Assembly: GCA_021798075.1 (NCBI GenBank)
Contig: JAJZYO010000017.1
Location: forward strand, 1 to 13,579
Length of the DNA stretch: 13,579 bases
DNA from: Actinomycetes bacterium
GTDB lineage: Bacteria > Actinomycetota > Acidimicrobiia > Acidimicrobiales > Palsa-688
Direction: 5' to 3'
In this document: piece after piece, positions 1 to 6,150 of the stretch
How the letters are laid out: every line of letters begins with the position of its first letter
Position numbering within the stretch: the first letter of the stretch is position 1
Notes under the pieces: generated by a model
What the model was told of the DNA's origin: nothing
Database searches by the model: none
What the model saw: only the letters and a program-made list of their open reading frames with translations
Made by a program: the position numbers and the translations under genes

Positions 1-1072
1 AGGGGACCTTGATGCGGGCGACGAGGCCACCCGACTGGGAAGGCTGGAGCGAGACTGAGATGCCATGGCGGGCGGCCAGCCTTCCGGCCACGAAGTGGCC
101 CAGGTAGCGGCCGGGGAGCTCGCGTTCGGTGCTTTCGCCGGAGAGGCGCCGGTTGGCGGTGGCGAGGTCATCGTCCGACATGCCTATCCCGACGTCGGCG
201 ATGACGATCACGTAGCCCCCCTCCAGGTACCGCCCGTACACGTCCACCGGGGAAGCCGGCGGGGAAAAAGTGAGGGAGTTCTCGAGCAGCTCGGCGAGGA
301 TGTGAACGAGGTCTGTCGTGACGGGGCCGGAGACCACGGCCGGGTCGAAGTGGTGCAGGCGGAGGCGCTTGTAATCCTCGACCAAGGCCGACGCGGCGCG
401 TGCGATGTCCATCGCCGGCACGGGTGCGTCCCATTGCCCTGCCGGCCCGCTGCCTGCCAGGATGAGCAGCGACTCGGCGTTGCGCCGCATGCGCGTGGCC
501 AGGTGGTCCAGGCGGAAGAGCTTGTCCAGGGTCTCGGGGTCGGCCTCCCCGAGCTCGAGCTCGGATATGTACTCGAGCTGGCGCGTGACGAGGTTCTGGT
601 TGCGCCTCCCGAGGTTGAGGAAGGCTTCGGACGACATCTGGCGTTGCCCAGCTTGGTCGGCAGCGAGCTCGACCGCCGCGGCCGCCAGCCTTTGGAAGGA
701 GGTGGCCAGGCGTGCCAGGTCCTCGGACCCGCAATCGTCCAGCACGGGTAGGGCCGGCGGCGTCGCGCCCGGGTTGTCGAGGGCGGCTTGGAGGGCGGCC
801 GGGACGGCGCCCGAGAGGAGCTCCTCGACCTGGCTGGCGAGCTCGCCGGCGGCGCCCTTGGCCGGGCGTTGGGAACGTGCCGCCCGAGCGGAGCTCGCTG
901 TCCCGAGGACCACGGCGAGCGCCCCGAGAACGCCGAGGCCCACGAAGAGGAGGGCCTTGTCGTTCGAAGACAGGGTCTTTAGGTGGCCGAGGCTCGAGTA
1001 GGCACCGAGCGCGGCCATCGCGACGAAGGCAACCAGCGGCCCGAGAAGGGCGGCGAGCGGCTTTGTTTTCAT
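1..1072 (-). CDS. CvnA-like membrane sensor histidine kinase (partial, C-terminus beyond left edge)
   Basis: An open frame of 357 codons runs from an ATG at 1072 off the left edge. Two hydrophobic segments (about residues 5-25 and 41-58) are separated by only about 15 residues, so there is almost no extracellular sensor domain. A linker follows, then a DHp-like helix pair beginning FLNLGRRNQNLVTRQLEYI (151-169), with the probable phospho-acceptor His190 in FRLDHLATRMRRNAE. The HATPase domain has an N box ELLENSLTFSPP (261-272), a G1 box DVGIGM (293-298) and a C-terminal LGHFVAGRLAARHGI segment. The NLGRRNQ/RLDHLATRMRRNAE pattern is typical of the actinobacterial kinase-like proteins of conservons (CvnA), usually followed by roadblock, DUF742 and small-GTPase genes; these would lie to the left, unseen. 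A GAAAGG sequence 9 nt before the ATG fits a ribosome site. It lies 29 bp after the coiled-coil gene and is probably cotranscribed with it. The family is fairly sure; the signal is unknown. Confidence 0.85.
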   Translation of the reverse strand, partial: MKTKPLAALLGPLVAFVAMAALGAYSSLGHLKTLSSNDKALLFVGLGVLGALAVVLGTASSARAARSQRPAKGAAGELASQVEELLSGAVPAALQAALDNPGATPPALPVLDDCGSEDLARLATSFQRLAAAAVELAADQAGQRQMSSEAFLNLGRRNQNLVTRQLEYISELELGEADPETLDKLFRLDHLATRMRRNAESLLILAGSGPAGQWDAPVPAMDIARAASALVEDYKRLRLHHFDPAVVSGPVTTDLVHILAELLENSLTFSPPASPVDVYGRYLEGGYVIVIADVGIGMSDDDLATANRRLSGESTERELPGRYLGHFVAGRLAARHGISVSLQPSQSGGLVARIKVP

Positions 1073-1101
1073 ACGGTGGAGCCTTTCGTTGTCGTGGAGT
1101 C

Positions 1102-2271
1102 TTAGCCGCCCAGGAGGGCATAGGAGCGCGGCTGCGGGCGGCTCCTGGCGATCGTCGTTGCGGCCCCCGCTTCGCTCGGCAAGCCAATGGCCCACGCCAG
1201 CACCGACGGGTCTTCGGTCATGTAGATGACCTGGCAGCCGTGGGCGGAGAAGGTGGTCACGAGGGATGCCACCCCCTCGGGCCCGAACCGGGAAAACGCG
1301 TCGTCCGCAGCGACCGCTTCGTCGCGCGGTAGCTGCTGCGCTTTCACCCACTCGAGTGCGACTTCCAGGGGGTCGGGCTGAGCGGCGCCGGCCTCGACAA
1401 GAGAGGCAAGCTCCCGTTGGTCTGACCCGAGGCGTGCTCTTGCAGCGACTTCGGCCTCCCTGGCCTGGCGCTCTGCCTCTTGGGTGACCGCGAGCGTGGC
1501 CGCCAAGTGGTCGCGGTAGTTGGCCACGAGACCTGGGAGCGGGATGCCCGAGGCCCATTCGGGGCGGTCGGAACTGACAGAGGCCAGGCCTTCATCCAGC
1601 GCCCTGTGGGCCGACTGGAGCGACTCGAGGGCCTCGCGGGTCGCGGCCCGAGCGCTCTGGTACATCTCGTCTGCTTGTTCCACGGCCTGGCTCTTGGCGC
1701 TCTCGGCGCTAGCCAGGGCGGCCTGGACGCTCACCGCCTGCTGGACCACGGGTTCGGGGACGCCGCGGTTAGCGCGCGAGGAGCGCGCTTGGTCGAGGGA
1801 GGCACTAGCGCTTCGGCGCTGTTCCAAGACGTGGTCGAGCTCGCCGAGCGTCGCCGCCAAAGAACGGGCCGCCTCGGCTTCGGCGCGTACGGCCGCCTGG
1901 TACCCCTCTTCGACCGATGAGAGGCGGTCCGCCAGTTCCCCGAAGCGAGCGAGGTCATGGGCCGCCGCCGAGGCTTCGTGGAGGGCTCTTTGCGCAGCGC
2001 CGGCCGTTTCGGCAAGGGAACGCTCGGCCGCGGCGACGTCACCCCTTTTCCCCTCTACGTCCGCTTCGTGCTTGCTGGCCGCGGCCATGGTCGCCCTCGC
2101 CAGCTCGCCGTCTATGTCGCTGCCCCGGATGATCCTGCACCCCCCGGCTACCTCGAGCGCCGCCAGGGCGGCGGAGCGCTGAGCGGGGTTGGCGGCCACG
2201 ACAGATATAGCGGGGTGCAGGCCTTGGACCAGCAGGGCCCCGCTCATGTCGCGAAGTTCTTGGAAGCGCAC
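1102..2271 (-). CDS. SMC/Rad50-like coiled-coil protein with degenerate ATPase motifs
   Basis: 389 residues from a GTG start at 2271. The start is chosen because AAGGAG lies 8 nt upstream; the next in-frame ATG (2247) lacks so good a site, and the frame further upstream overlaps aroQ. Residues 11-50 look like the first strand and P-loop region of an SMC/Rad50-type ATPase, but the P-loop position reads AANPAQRSAAL (26-36), with the Walker A lysine replaced by Arg and the glycines lost. Residues about 55-165 and 175-295 are Ala/Glu/Arg-rich and predicted coiled coil, split by NRGVPEP. The C-terminal lobe has VAADDAFSRFGPEG (320-333), resembling a Walker B plus D-loop, and QVIYMTEDPSVLAWA (347-361), resembling the switch region. 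I infer an SMC-like protein that may not hydrolyse ATP. The gene heads a two-gene unit with the sensor kinase. I do not recognise a named family, and its role is unknown. Confidence 0.75.
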   Translation of the reverse strand: MRFQELRDMSGALLVQGLHPAISVVAANPAQRSAALAALEVAGGCRIIRGSDIDGELARATMAAASKHEADVEGKRGDVAAAERSLAETAGAAQRALHEASAAAHDLARFGELADRLSSVEEGYQAAVRAEAEAARSLAATLGELDHVLEQRRSASASLDQARSSRANRGVPEPVVQQAVSVQAALASAESAKSQAVEQADEMYQSARAATREALESLQSAHRALDEGLASVSSDRPEWASGIPLPGLVANYRDHLAATLAVTQEAERQAREAEVAARARLGSDQRELASLVEAGAAQPDPLEVALEWVKAQQLPRDEAVAADDAFSRFGPEGVASLVTTFSAHGCQVIYMTEDPSVLAWAIGLPSEAGAATTIARSRPQPRSYALLGG

Positions 2272-2279
2272 CTGGCCTA

Positions 2280-2285
2280 CTCCTT
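2280..2285 (-). promoter_or_regulatory. Shine-Dalgarno site that sets the GTG start of the coiled-coil gene
   Basis: Read on the minus strand this is AAGGAG, 8 nt before the GTG at 2271-2269. It is the best ribosome site in the region and rules out the longer upstream frame as the real start. Confidence 0.7.
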
Positions 2286-2327
2286 TATCCTCGTGCTTAG
2301 AGTCGGCGGCGAATACGAGAACTTGAG

Positions 2328-2343
2328 GGCAGCGTGGGCTGCC
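2328..2343. promoter_or_regulatory. Perfect 6-bp inverted repeat in the divergent intergenic region
   Basis: GGCAGC and GCTGCC flank a 4-base centre (GTGG). It lies in the 88-bp gap between the divergent coiled-coil gene and aroQ, just before the aroQ ribosome site. It could be an operator for either promoter or a small RNA hairpin in the aroQ leader. No convincing -35/-10 pair was found to position it. Confidence 0.35.
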
Positions 2344-2346
2344 AGT

Positions 2347-2353
2347 AGGGAGG
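2347..2353 (+). promoter_or_regulatory. Shine-Dalgarno site of aroQ
   Basis: AGGGAGG ends 6 nt before the ATG at 2360. It supports the long reading of aroQ, including its extra N-terminal residues, over an internal GTG at 2402. Confidence 0.75.
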
Positions 2354-2359
2354 CACCGC

Positions 2360-2914
2360 ATGGGACAGGAAGGACCGCCGGGTAGGCCCGAGCTCACGGT
2401 CGTGCGTGAGGGCACCGAGACCGGCAAGCCCGACGGCCCCGAGAAGCCCGAGCGCGACGAAGGCCCGGAACCGCTAGTGCTGCTCCTTTCGGGGCCCAAC
2501 CTCAACCTTCTCGGTCAGCGCCAGCCCGAGATCTACGGGCGGGACAACCTGGCAGACCACGTGAGCCGGGCCTCGATGGCTGCCGGCCAGTACGGCTTGG
2601 CGGTCGAACACGTCCAGTCCGATTACGAGGGCGCCCTAGTGGAGGCCGTGCACGGCGCCCGAGGCCGAGCGGTGGCCGTCGTCATCAACCCCGGCGCGCT
2701 CACCCACTACGCGTGGTCCCTCCACGATGCCCTGGCGGCCTTCGAAGGACCGGTGATCGAGCTCCACCTGACCAACCCGGGCCGGCGCGAGCCTTGGCGG
2801 CACCGTTCGGTGGTCACACCGGTGGCAACGGGGGTCATCGCCGGTTTTGGCGGGGACGGGTACCGCCTGGCCATAGAGGCGGTGGCGGCGATCCTCAGGG
2901 CGAGCCGCCGGTAG
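2360..2914 (+). CDS. aroQ: 3-dehydroquinate dehydratase, type II
   Basis: 184 residues; catalyses the third step of the shikimate pathway, 3-dehydroquinate to 3-dehydroshikimate, as a cytosolic dodecamer in this family. The core begins near residue 38 with PLVLLLSGPNLNLLGQRQPE and keeps the expected active-site residues Arg54, Tyr59 (IYG), Asn110, His116 (LTH), His136, Arg143 and Arg147. From memory of the M. tuberculosis enzyme (R19, Y24, N75, H81, H101, R108, R112), all are shifted by exactly 35. The family is usually about 145-150 residues, so the first 35 residues, rich in Pro, Gly and Glu with no hydrophobic stretch, are an extension. A strong ribosome site supports the ATG at 2360. It diverges from the coiled-coil gene and converges on purU with 45 bp between stop codons. 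In many actinobacteria aroQ directly precedes pepQ; here purU intervenes. Confidence 0.95.
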   Translation: MGQEGPPGRPELTVVREGTETGKPDGPEKPERDEGPEPLVLLLSGPNLNLLGQRQPEIYGRDNLADHVSRASMAAGQYGLAVEHVQSDYEGALVEAVHGARGRAVAVVINPGALTHYAWSLHDALAAFEGPVIELHLTNPGRREPWRHRSVVTPVATGVIAGFGGDGYRLAIEAVAAILRASRR

Positions 2915-2959
2915 GCGCCGCCCGCCGCCAAGCGCCCCGCAACCCGGGCTTAGAAAACT

Positions 2960-3832
2960 TTAGAAGACGACCGTCTTTCGCCCATGGACGAGCACGCGGT
3001 CGGTCAGGTGGAGCCGGACCGCTCGGGCGAGCACGACCGTCTCCAGGTCCCTCCCGATGCGGGCGAGGTCGGCGACGCCGTCCCTGTGGGTGGCGCGGGC
3101 GGTGTCCTGTTCGATTATCGGTCCCTGGTCGAGCTCGGCCGTGGCGTAGTGCGCTGTCGCCCCGATCAGCTTCACGCCACGGGCATGGGCCTGGTGGTAG
3201 GGCTGGCCGCCCGAGAACGCCGGGAGGAACGAGTGGTGAATGTTGATCACCTTCGAGGGGTAGGCGTCGATCACCTGCGGCGAGAGGATCTGCATGTAAC
3301 GGGCGAGCACCACGAGCTCCACGCCGGCGCCCGAAAGGAGCTCCAGGAGCTGCCCCTCCTGGGCCAGGCGGGTGTCTTTGGTCACGGGCAAGTGGTGGTA
3401 GGGGAGGCCGAAGCTGGTAGCCAGGCCGGCGTGGTCTGAGTGGTTGGAGGCGACCAGCACCGGCTGGCCGGGGAGCTCGTGGGCGTACCAGCGGCCGAGG
3501 AGGTCTACCAGGCAGTGGGGTTGGCGGGACACGAGCACGGCGACACGGCGGGGTTCGTCGGAATAGCGCACGGCCCAGGTCATGTCGAGGGGCACGGCTA
3601 CTTGAGCGAAGGCCTCCTCCAGTTCGGGCCGGGAGAGCCCGAAGCCGTCGAGGCGGAACTCGACTCGCTGGAAGAACATGGCCTCCTCCTCGTCGGTGTG
3701 CTGGTCGGCAGCGGTCACGTCGCCCCCGTGGCGGTAGATGAACTCGGCGACGGCGGCAACGAGGCCGGGCCGGTCGGGGGCGGAGAGGAGGAGCCGCGCG
3801 GTTGGCCCGCGGCGCTCGGTGGTCTCGTCCAT
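2960..3832 (-). CDS. purU: Formyltetrahydrofolate deformylase
   Basis: 290 residues, the usual length for PurU, which hydrolyses 10-formyl-tetrahydrofolate to formate and tetrahydrofolate and so balances one-carbon pools and can feed formate to purine synthesis. An N-terminal ACT domain (about 10-85, starting ARLLLSAPDRPGLVAAVAEF) precedes a formyltransferase-fold domain (about 95-285) with NIHHSFLPAFSGG and GATAHYATAELDQGPI. The catalytic triad of the fold is present as Asn197, His199 and Asp235. The ATG at 3832 has only a poor ribosome site, but the ACT domain leaves little room for another start. It runs opposite to its neighbours, convergent with aroQ and divergent from pepQ (56-bp gap). 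No terminator hairpin is visible in the 45-bp gap to aroQ. Confidence 0.95.
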   Translation of the reverse strand: MDETTERRGPTARLLLSAPDRPGLVAAVAEFIYRHGGDVTAADQHTDEEEAMFFQRVEFRLDGFGLSRPELEEAFAQVAVPLDMTWAVRYSDEPRRVAVLVSRQPHCLVDLLGRWYAHELPGQPVLVASNHSDHAGLATSFGLPYHHLPVTKDTRLAQEGQLLELLSGAGVELVVLARYMQILSPQVIDAYPSKVINIHHSFLPAFSGGQPYHQAHARGVKLIGATAHYATAELDQGPIIEQDTARATHRDGVADLARIGRDLETVVLARAVRLHLTDRVLVHGRKTVVF

Positions 3833-3888
3833 GGCGCTCTAGCCTGCCACCTAGCTTTAGAGGAGGAGGCACGAGGACGGCCGAGGAG

Positions 3889-5070
3889 ATGTTGTGGCCC
3901 TCTTTTGAGCGCGGGAGCGTGGGCCTAGGAAGGCTGCCGGCGCAGGACTTCAGCGTCCGGCTGGGCGCCTTGCGTGAAGCGTTCGGCCCCGCTGGCTGCG
4001 ATGCCCTGGTGGTGTCGAGCTTGGCGAACGTGCGTTACTTGACCGGCTTTTCCGGTTCCGCGGGGCTGGTGCTGGTGAGGGACGACGGCGCCGTCCTCGT
4101 CACTGATGGGCGCTATGGGACCTCGGCGCGCGCCCAGCTGGCAACGGCTGGCCTTGCCGGAGCGGGCGTGCGGGTCGAGGCCGTGCCGGCGGCGGAACAG
4201 CCCGGGCTCCTCGCGGAGCTGGCAGCAGGGTGCCGGTCAGTCGGCCTCGAAGCAGAGCACGTGAGCTGGGCGCAGAAACGTGCCTGGTCGGAGGGCTGGG
4301 CGAAGGGGGCGGAGCTGGTCGCCACCGCGGGGGTCGTCGAGCGCCTCCGGGAGCGCAAGGCGCCAGAAGAGCTGGCCCGGCTCGCGGCCGCCGCCGCCGT
4401 CGCCGACGAGGCCTTCCGCCGCGTGCTGGCCATGTTGGAGGCAGGTTCGGCAGGCCGAGGGGGGCCGAGCGAGGTCGACGTGGCGGTCGCGCTCGAAGCC
4501 GAGATGCGCCACCTCGGGGCGGAGGCGCCGGCGTTCGACACGATCGTCGCGTCGGGGCCGGGAGGGGCGGAGCCCCATCACCGTCCCGGAAGCCGCCAGG
4601 TGGTCCGGGGTGACATGGTGACGATCGACTTCGGAGCGCGGGTGGACGGTTACTGCTCCGACGCGACCCGTACCGTGGTCGTCGGCGCAGGCGCGCCCTC
4701 GCTGGCGGAACTGGGGAGGATCTATTCGGTAGTGCTCGCAGCACAGGACGCCGGCCTGGCAGCCGTCCGGGAAGGGGCGCTGGCTTCCGAGGTCGACCGG
4801 GCCTGCCGCGAGGTCGTTGGCGCCGCGGGCATGGGCGAGCTTTTCGTGCACGGGACCGGGCACGGCGTGGGCCTCCTCGTCCACGAGGCTCCGGCGCTGT
4901 CGGCCAGCTCCGGTGACATCTTGATGGCAGGGCAGGTCGTGACCGTCGAGCCGGGCGTTTACCTGCCCGGCGTCGGCGGCGCGCGCGTCGAAGACACCGT
5001 CGTTGTTTGCGAGGCGGGCTGCGAACTGCTCACCCTTGCACCGAAGACAGTGGTCCCAGCCAGCAGGTAG
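3889..5070 (+). CDS. pepQ: M24 family Xaa-Pro aminopeptidase/dipeptidase
   Basis: About 393 residues, typical for this family of cytosolic dinuclear metallopeptidases that cleave X-Pro bonds. The N-terminal creatinase-like domain includes CDALVVSSLANVRYLTGFSG. The C-terminal pita-bread domain has the five metal ligands: Asp247 (TIDFGA), Asp258 (SDATRT), His325 (GTGHGVG), Glu354 (VEPGVY) and Glu368 (RVEDTVV), plus a His pair at 230-231 (PHHRPG). The start is uncertain. The ATG at 3889 is used, but GAGGAG abuts it directly, while a strong AGGAGGAGG (3861-3869) sits 19 nt upstream with no ATG/GTG/TTG at good spacing. GTG 3919 is an alternative (383 residues). The frame stays open back to 3802, but that part overlaps purU and has no domain homology. 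efp follows after 9 bp, as in many actinobacteria, so the two are probably cotranscribed. Substrate preference cannot be read from sequence. Confidence 0.92.
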   Translation: MLWPSFERGSVGLGRLPAQDFSVRLGALREAFGPAGCDALVVSSLANVRYLTGFSGSAGLVLVRDDGAVLVTDGRYGTSARAQLATAGLAGAGVRVEAVPAAEQPGLLAELAAGCRSVGLEAEHVSWAQKRAWSEGWAKGAELVATAGVVERLRERKAPEELARLAAAAAVADEAFRRVLAMLEAGSAGRGGPSEVDVAVALEAEMRHLGAEAPAFDTIVASGPGGAEPHHRPGSRQVVRGDMVTIDFGARVDGYCSDATRTVVVGAGAPSLAELGRIYSVVLAAQDAGLAAVREGALASEVDRACREVVGAAGMGELFVHGTGHGVGLLVHEAPALSASSGDILMAGQVVTVEPGVYLPGVGGARVEDTVVVCEAGCELLTLAPKTVVPASR

Positions 5071-5079
5071 ATTGGGTAA

Positions 5080-5649
5080 ATGGCTGCAGTGTCAACCAAC
5101 GACTTGAAAAACGGGATGACCCTCAACCTCCCCGAAGGCCTCTTCTCGGTGGTCGAGTTCCAGCACGTGAAACCGGGCAAGGGTGGTGCCTTCGTCCGGA
5201 CCAAGCTGAAAAACGTCCGAAGCGGTGCCGTGATCGACCGTACCTACCGGGCGGACGAGAAGCTCGACCAGGCGATCATCGAAAAGCGCGAGATGCAGTT
5301 CCTCTACGCCGACGGCCCCAACTACGTCTTCATGGACAATTCTGACTACGAACAGCTCAACGCCCCACGTGACGGCCTCGGGAGCGCAGCCAACTTCCTG
5401 AAGGAAGGCGATTCGGCGCTCCTTCAGTTCTTTTCTGGCGAGATCATCGGGATCGACCTCCCGGCGGCCGTCGAATTGACAGTCGCCCAGACGGACCCGG
5501 GCCTGCAGGGAGACCGTGTCTCTGGTGCCCGCAAGCCGGCAGTGCTCGAGACTGGCCTGACGGTGCAGGTGCCGCTTTTCGTCAACCCCGGCGACAGGGT
5601 GAAGGTCGACACCCGGAGCGGCGAGTACCTCACTCGCGCCGGCGGTTAG
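5080..5649 (+). CDS. efp: Translation elongation factor P
   Basis: 189 residues, standard EF-P length. It binds the ribosome between the P and E sites and relieves stalling at consecutive prolines. Domain I (about 1-64, KOW-like) carries the tip loop [10 protein letters not shown] with Lys34, the residue modified in E. coli and many other bacteria. Domain II (about 65-128) and the C-terminal OB domain (129-187, ending [18 protein letters not shown]) are intact. Many actinobacterial EF-Ps have PGKGP in this loop and work unmodified; here the last residue is Gly. No EpmA/EpmB-type modification gene is in the window. It starts 9 bp after pepQ; the ATG has only a weak ribosome site (AGGTAG), compatible with coupling. 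One client may be nearby: CarB contains a PPP motif. Confidence 0.97.
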   Translation: MAAVSTNDLKNGMTLNLPEGLFSVVEFQHVKPGKGGAFVRTKLKNVRSGAVIDRTYRADEKLDQAIIEKREMQFLYADGPNYVFMDNSDYEQLNAPRDGLGSAANFLKEGDSALLQFFSGEIIGIDLPAAVELTVAQTDPGLQGDRVSGARKPAVLETGLTVQVPLFVNPGDRVKVDTRSGEYLTRAGG

Positions 5650-5683
5650 GCCGGTCCTGACGGCTTCCGCTCGGAACGGTCCC

Positions 5684-6109
5684 GTGTTGGCCCTCGGTAG
5701 CCGGCGTAGCGCCCGGGAGCGGGCGCTCTCGCTGCTTTACGAGGCCGACCTGAAAGACGAGCCCGTCAGCATGGTCCTGGCCGAACTGCCGGTGCCACCG
5801 CAGCGCTACGCTACGGAGATCGTGGCTGGGGTCGAGGAGCACGCCGGCCAGATAGACGCCCTGATCGCTCGCCACGCCATCGACTGGTCGCTCGAGCGCA
5901 TGCCCGTCGTGGACCGGGCCATCTTGCGCATGGCGACCTTCGAGCTCGGCTGGAGGCCCGACGTGCCGACGAGCGTCGTGATTTCAGAGGCCGTGGAGCT
6001 TGCCAAGGCGTACTCGACGGGGGAGTCGAGCGGCTTTGTCAATGGGATGCTCGCTGCTATTTCCCGCGAGCTGCGCCAGGAGGAGTATAAGCTCGGCACT
6101 CGACCGTGA
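5684..6109 (+). CDS. nusB: Transcription antitermination factor NusB
   Basis: 141 residues from GTG 5684 (TTG 5687 is equally possible; both lack a strong ribosome site). NusB pairs with NusE (ribosomal protein S10) on boxA RNA to prevent premature termination, chiefly in rRNA operons. The all-helical family pattern is clear: SARERALSLLYEADL (9-23), MPVVDRAILRMATFEL and the C-terminal ISEAVELAKAYSTGESSGFV followed by NGML. The length is normal. It follows efp by 34 bp and precedes pyrR by 41 bp. Its last codons and TGA stop form part of the lower stem and bulge of the PyrR-binding RNA, so ribosomes ending on nusB could affect folding of that element. efp-nusB-pyr order is common in actinobacteria. 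Confidence 0.95.
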   Translation: MLALGSRRSARERALSLLYEADLKDEPVSMVLAELPVPPQRYATEIVAGVEEHAGQIDALIARHAIDWSLERMPVVDRAILRMATFELGWRPDVPTSVVISEAVELAKAYSTGESSGFVNGMLAAISRELRQEEYKLGTRP

Positions 6110-6134
6110 AGCCGGTCCGGTGAGGCCGGCACGG
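6104..6134 (+). promoter_or_regulatory. PyrR-binding RNA hairpin (translational operator of the pyr operon)
   Basis: The transcript can fold as follows. A lower stem pairs CCGU (6104-6107) with ACGG (6131-6134). There is a purine bulge GAA (6108-6110) on the 5' side only. The upper stem GCCGGUC (6111-6117) pairs with GGCCGGC (6124-6130), with one U-G pair. The terminal hexaloop is CGGUGA (6118-6123). This matches the known PyrR binding loop: hexaloop CNGNGA closed by UC/GG, with a 5' purine-rich internal bulge. The nusB stop codon lies in the lower stem and bulge. The pyrR ribosome site begins 5 nt after the stem and no terminator follows, so PyrR with UMP most likely blocks translation initiation, as described for mycobacteria, rather than attenuating transcription as in Bacillus. 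Confidence 0.85.
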
Positions 6135-6139
6135 GAGAG

Positions 6140-6144
6140 AGGAG
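6140..6144 (+). promoter_or_regulatory. Shine-Dalgarno site of pyrR
   Basis: AGGAG lies 6 nt before the TTG at 6151 in a purine-rich run. It decides for TTG 6151 over ATG 6193, which has no ribosome site. Its position just after the PyrR-binding hairpin makes it the likely target of repression. Confidence 0.7.
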
Positions 6145-6150
6145 AGGTGA

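Noticed and set aside
168..1187. Long Arg/Pro-rich open frame on the minus strand, and plus-strand frames at 65-751 and 405-1001
   Set aside because: They are other-frame shadows of the sensor kinase, whose own frame gives clear kinase motifs; their composition is that of high-GC out-of-frame translation.
2323..2351. Possible promoter TTGAGG with a 17-bp spacer before aroQ
   Set aside because: The -10 position reads TAGGGA, a poor match that overlaps the ribosome site.
2272..2505. Upstream extension of the coiled-coil gene to 2505
   Set aside because: It would overlap aroQ, has low-complexity sequence, and the good ribosome site lies at 2280-2285 before GTG 2271.
2915..2959. Terminator between the convergent aroQ and purU
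   Set aside because: No stable stem followed by a T run is present on either strand.
2895..3872. Long minus-strand frame next to purU
   Set aside because: Pro/Arg-rich shadow of purU; the purU frame carries the ACT domain and the catalytic residues.
3802..3888. Upstream extension of pepQ to 3802
   Set aside because: It overlaps purU antisense, is Arg/Pro-rich and has no similarity to the creatinase-like N-terminal domain.
5665..5676. Small hairpin TTCC-GCTC-GGAA before nusB
   Set aside because: Only four pairs with mismatches outside; too weak to claim.
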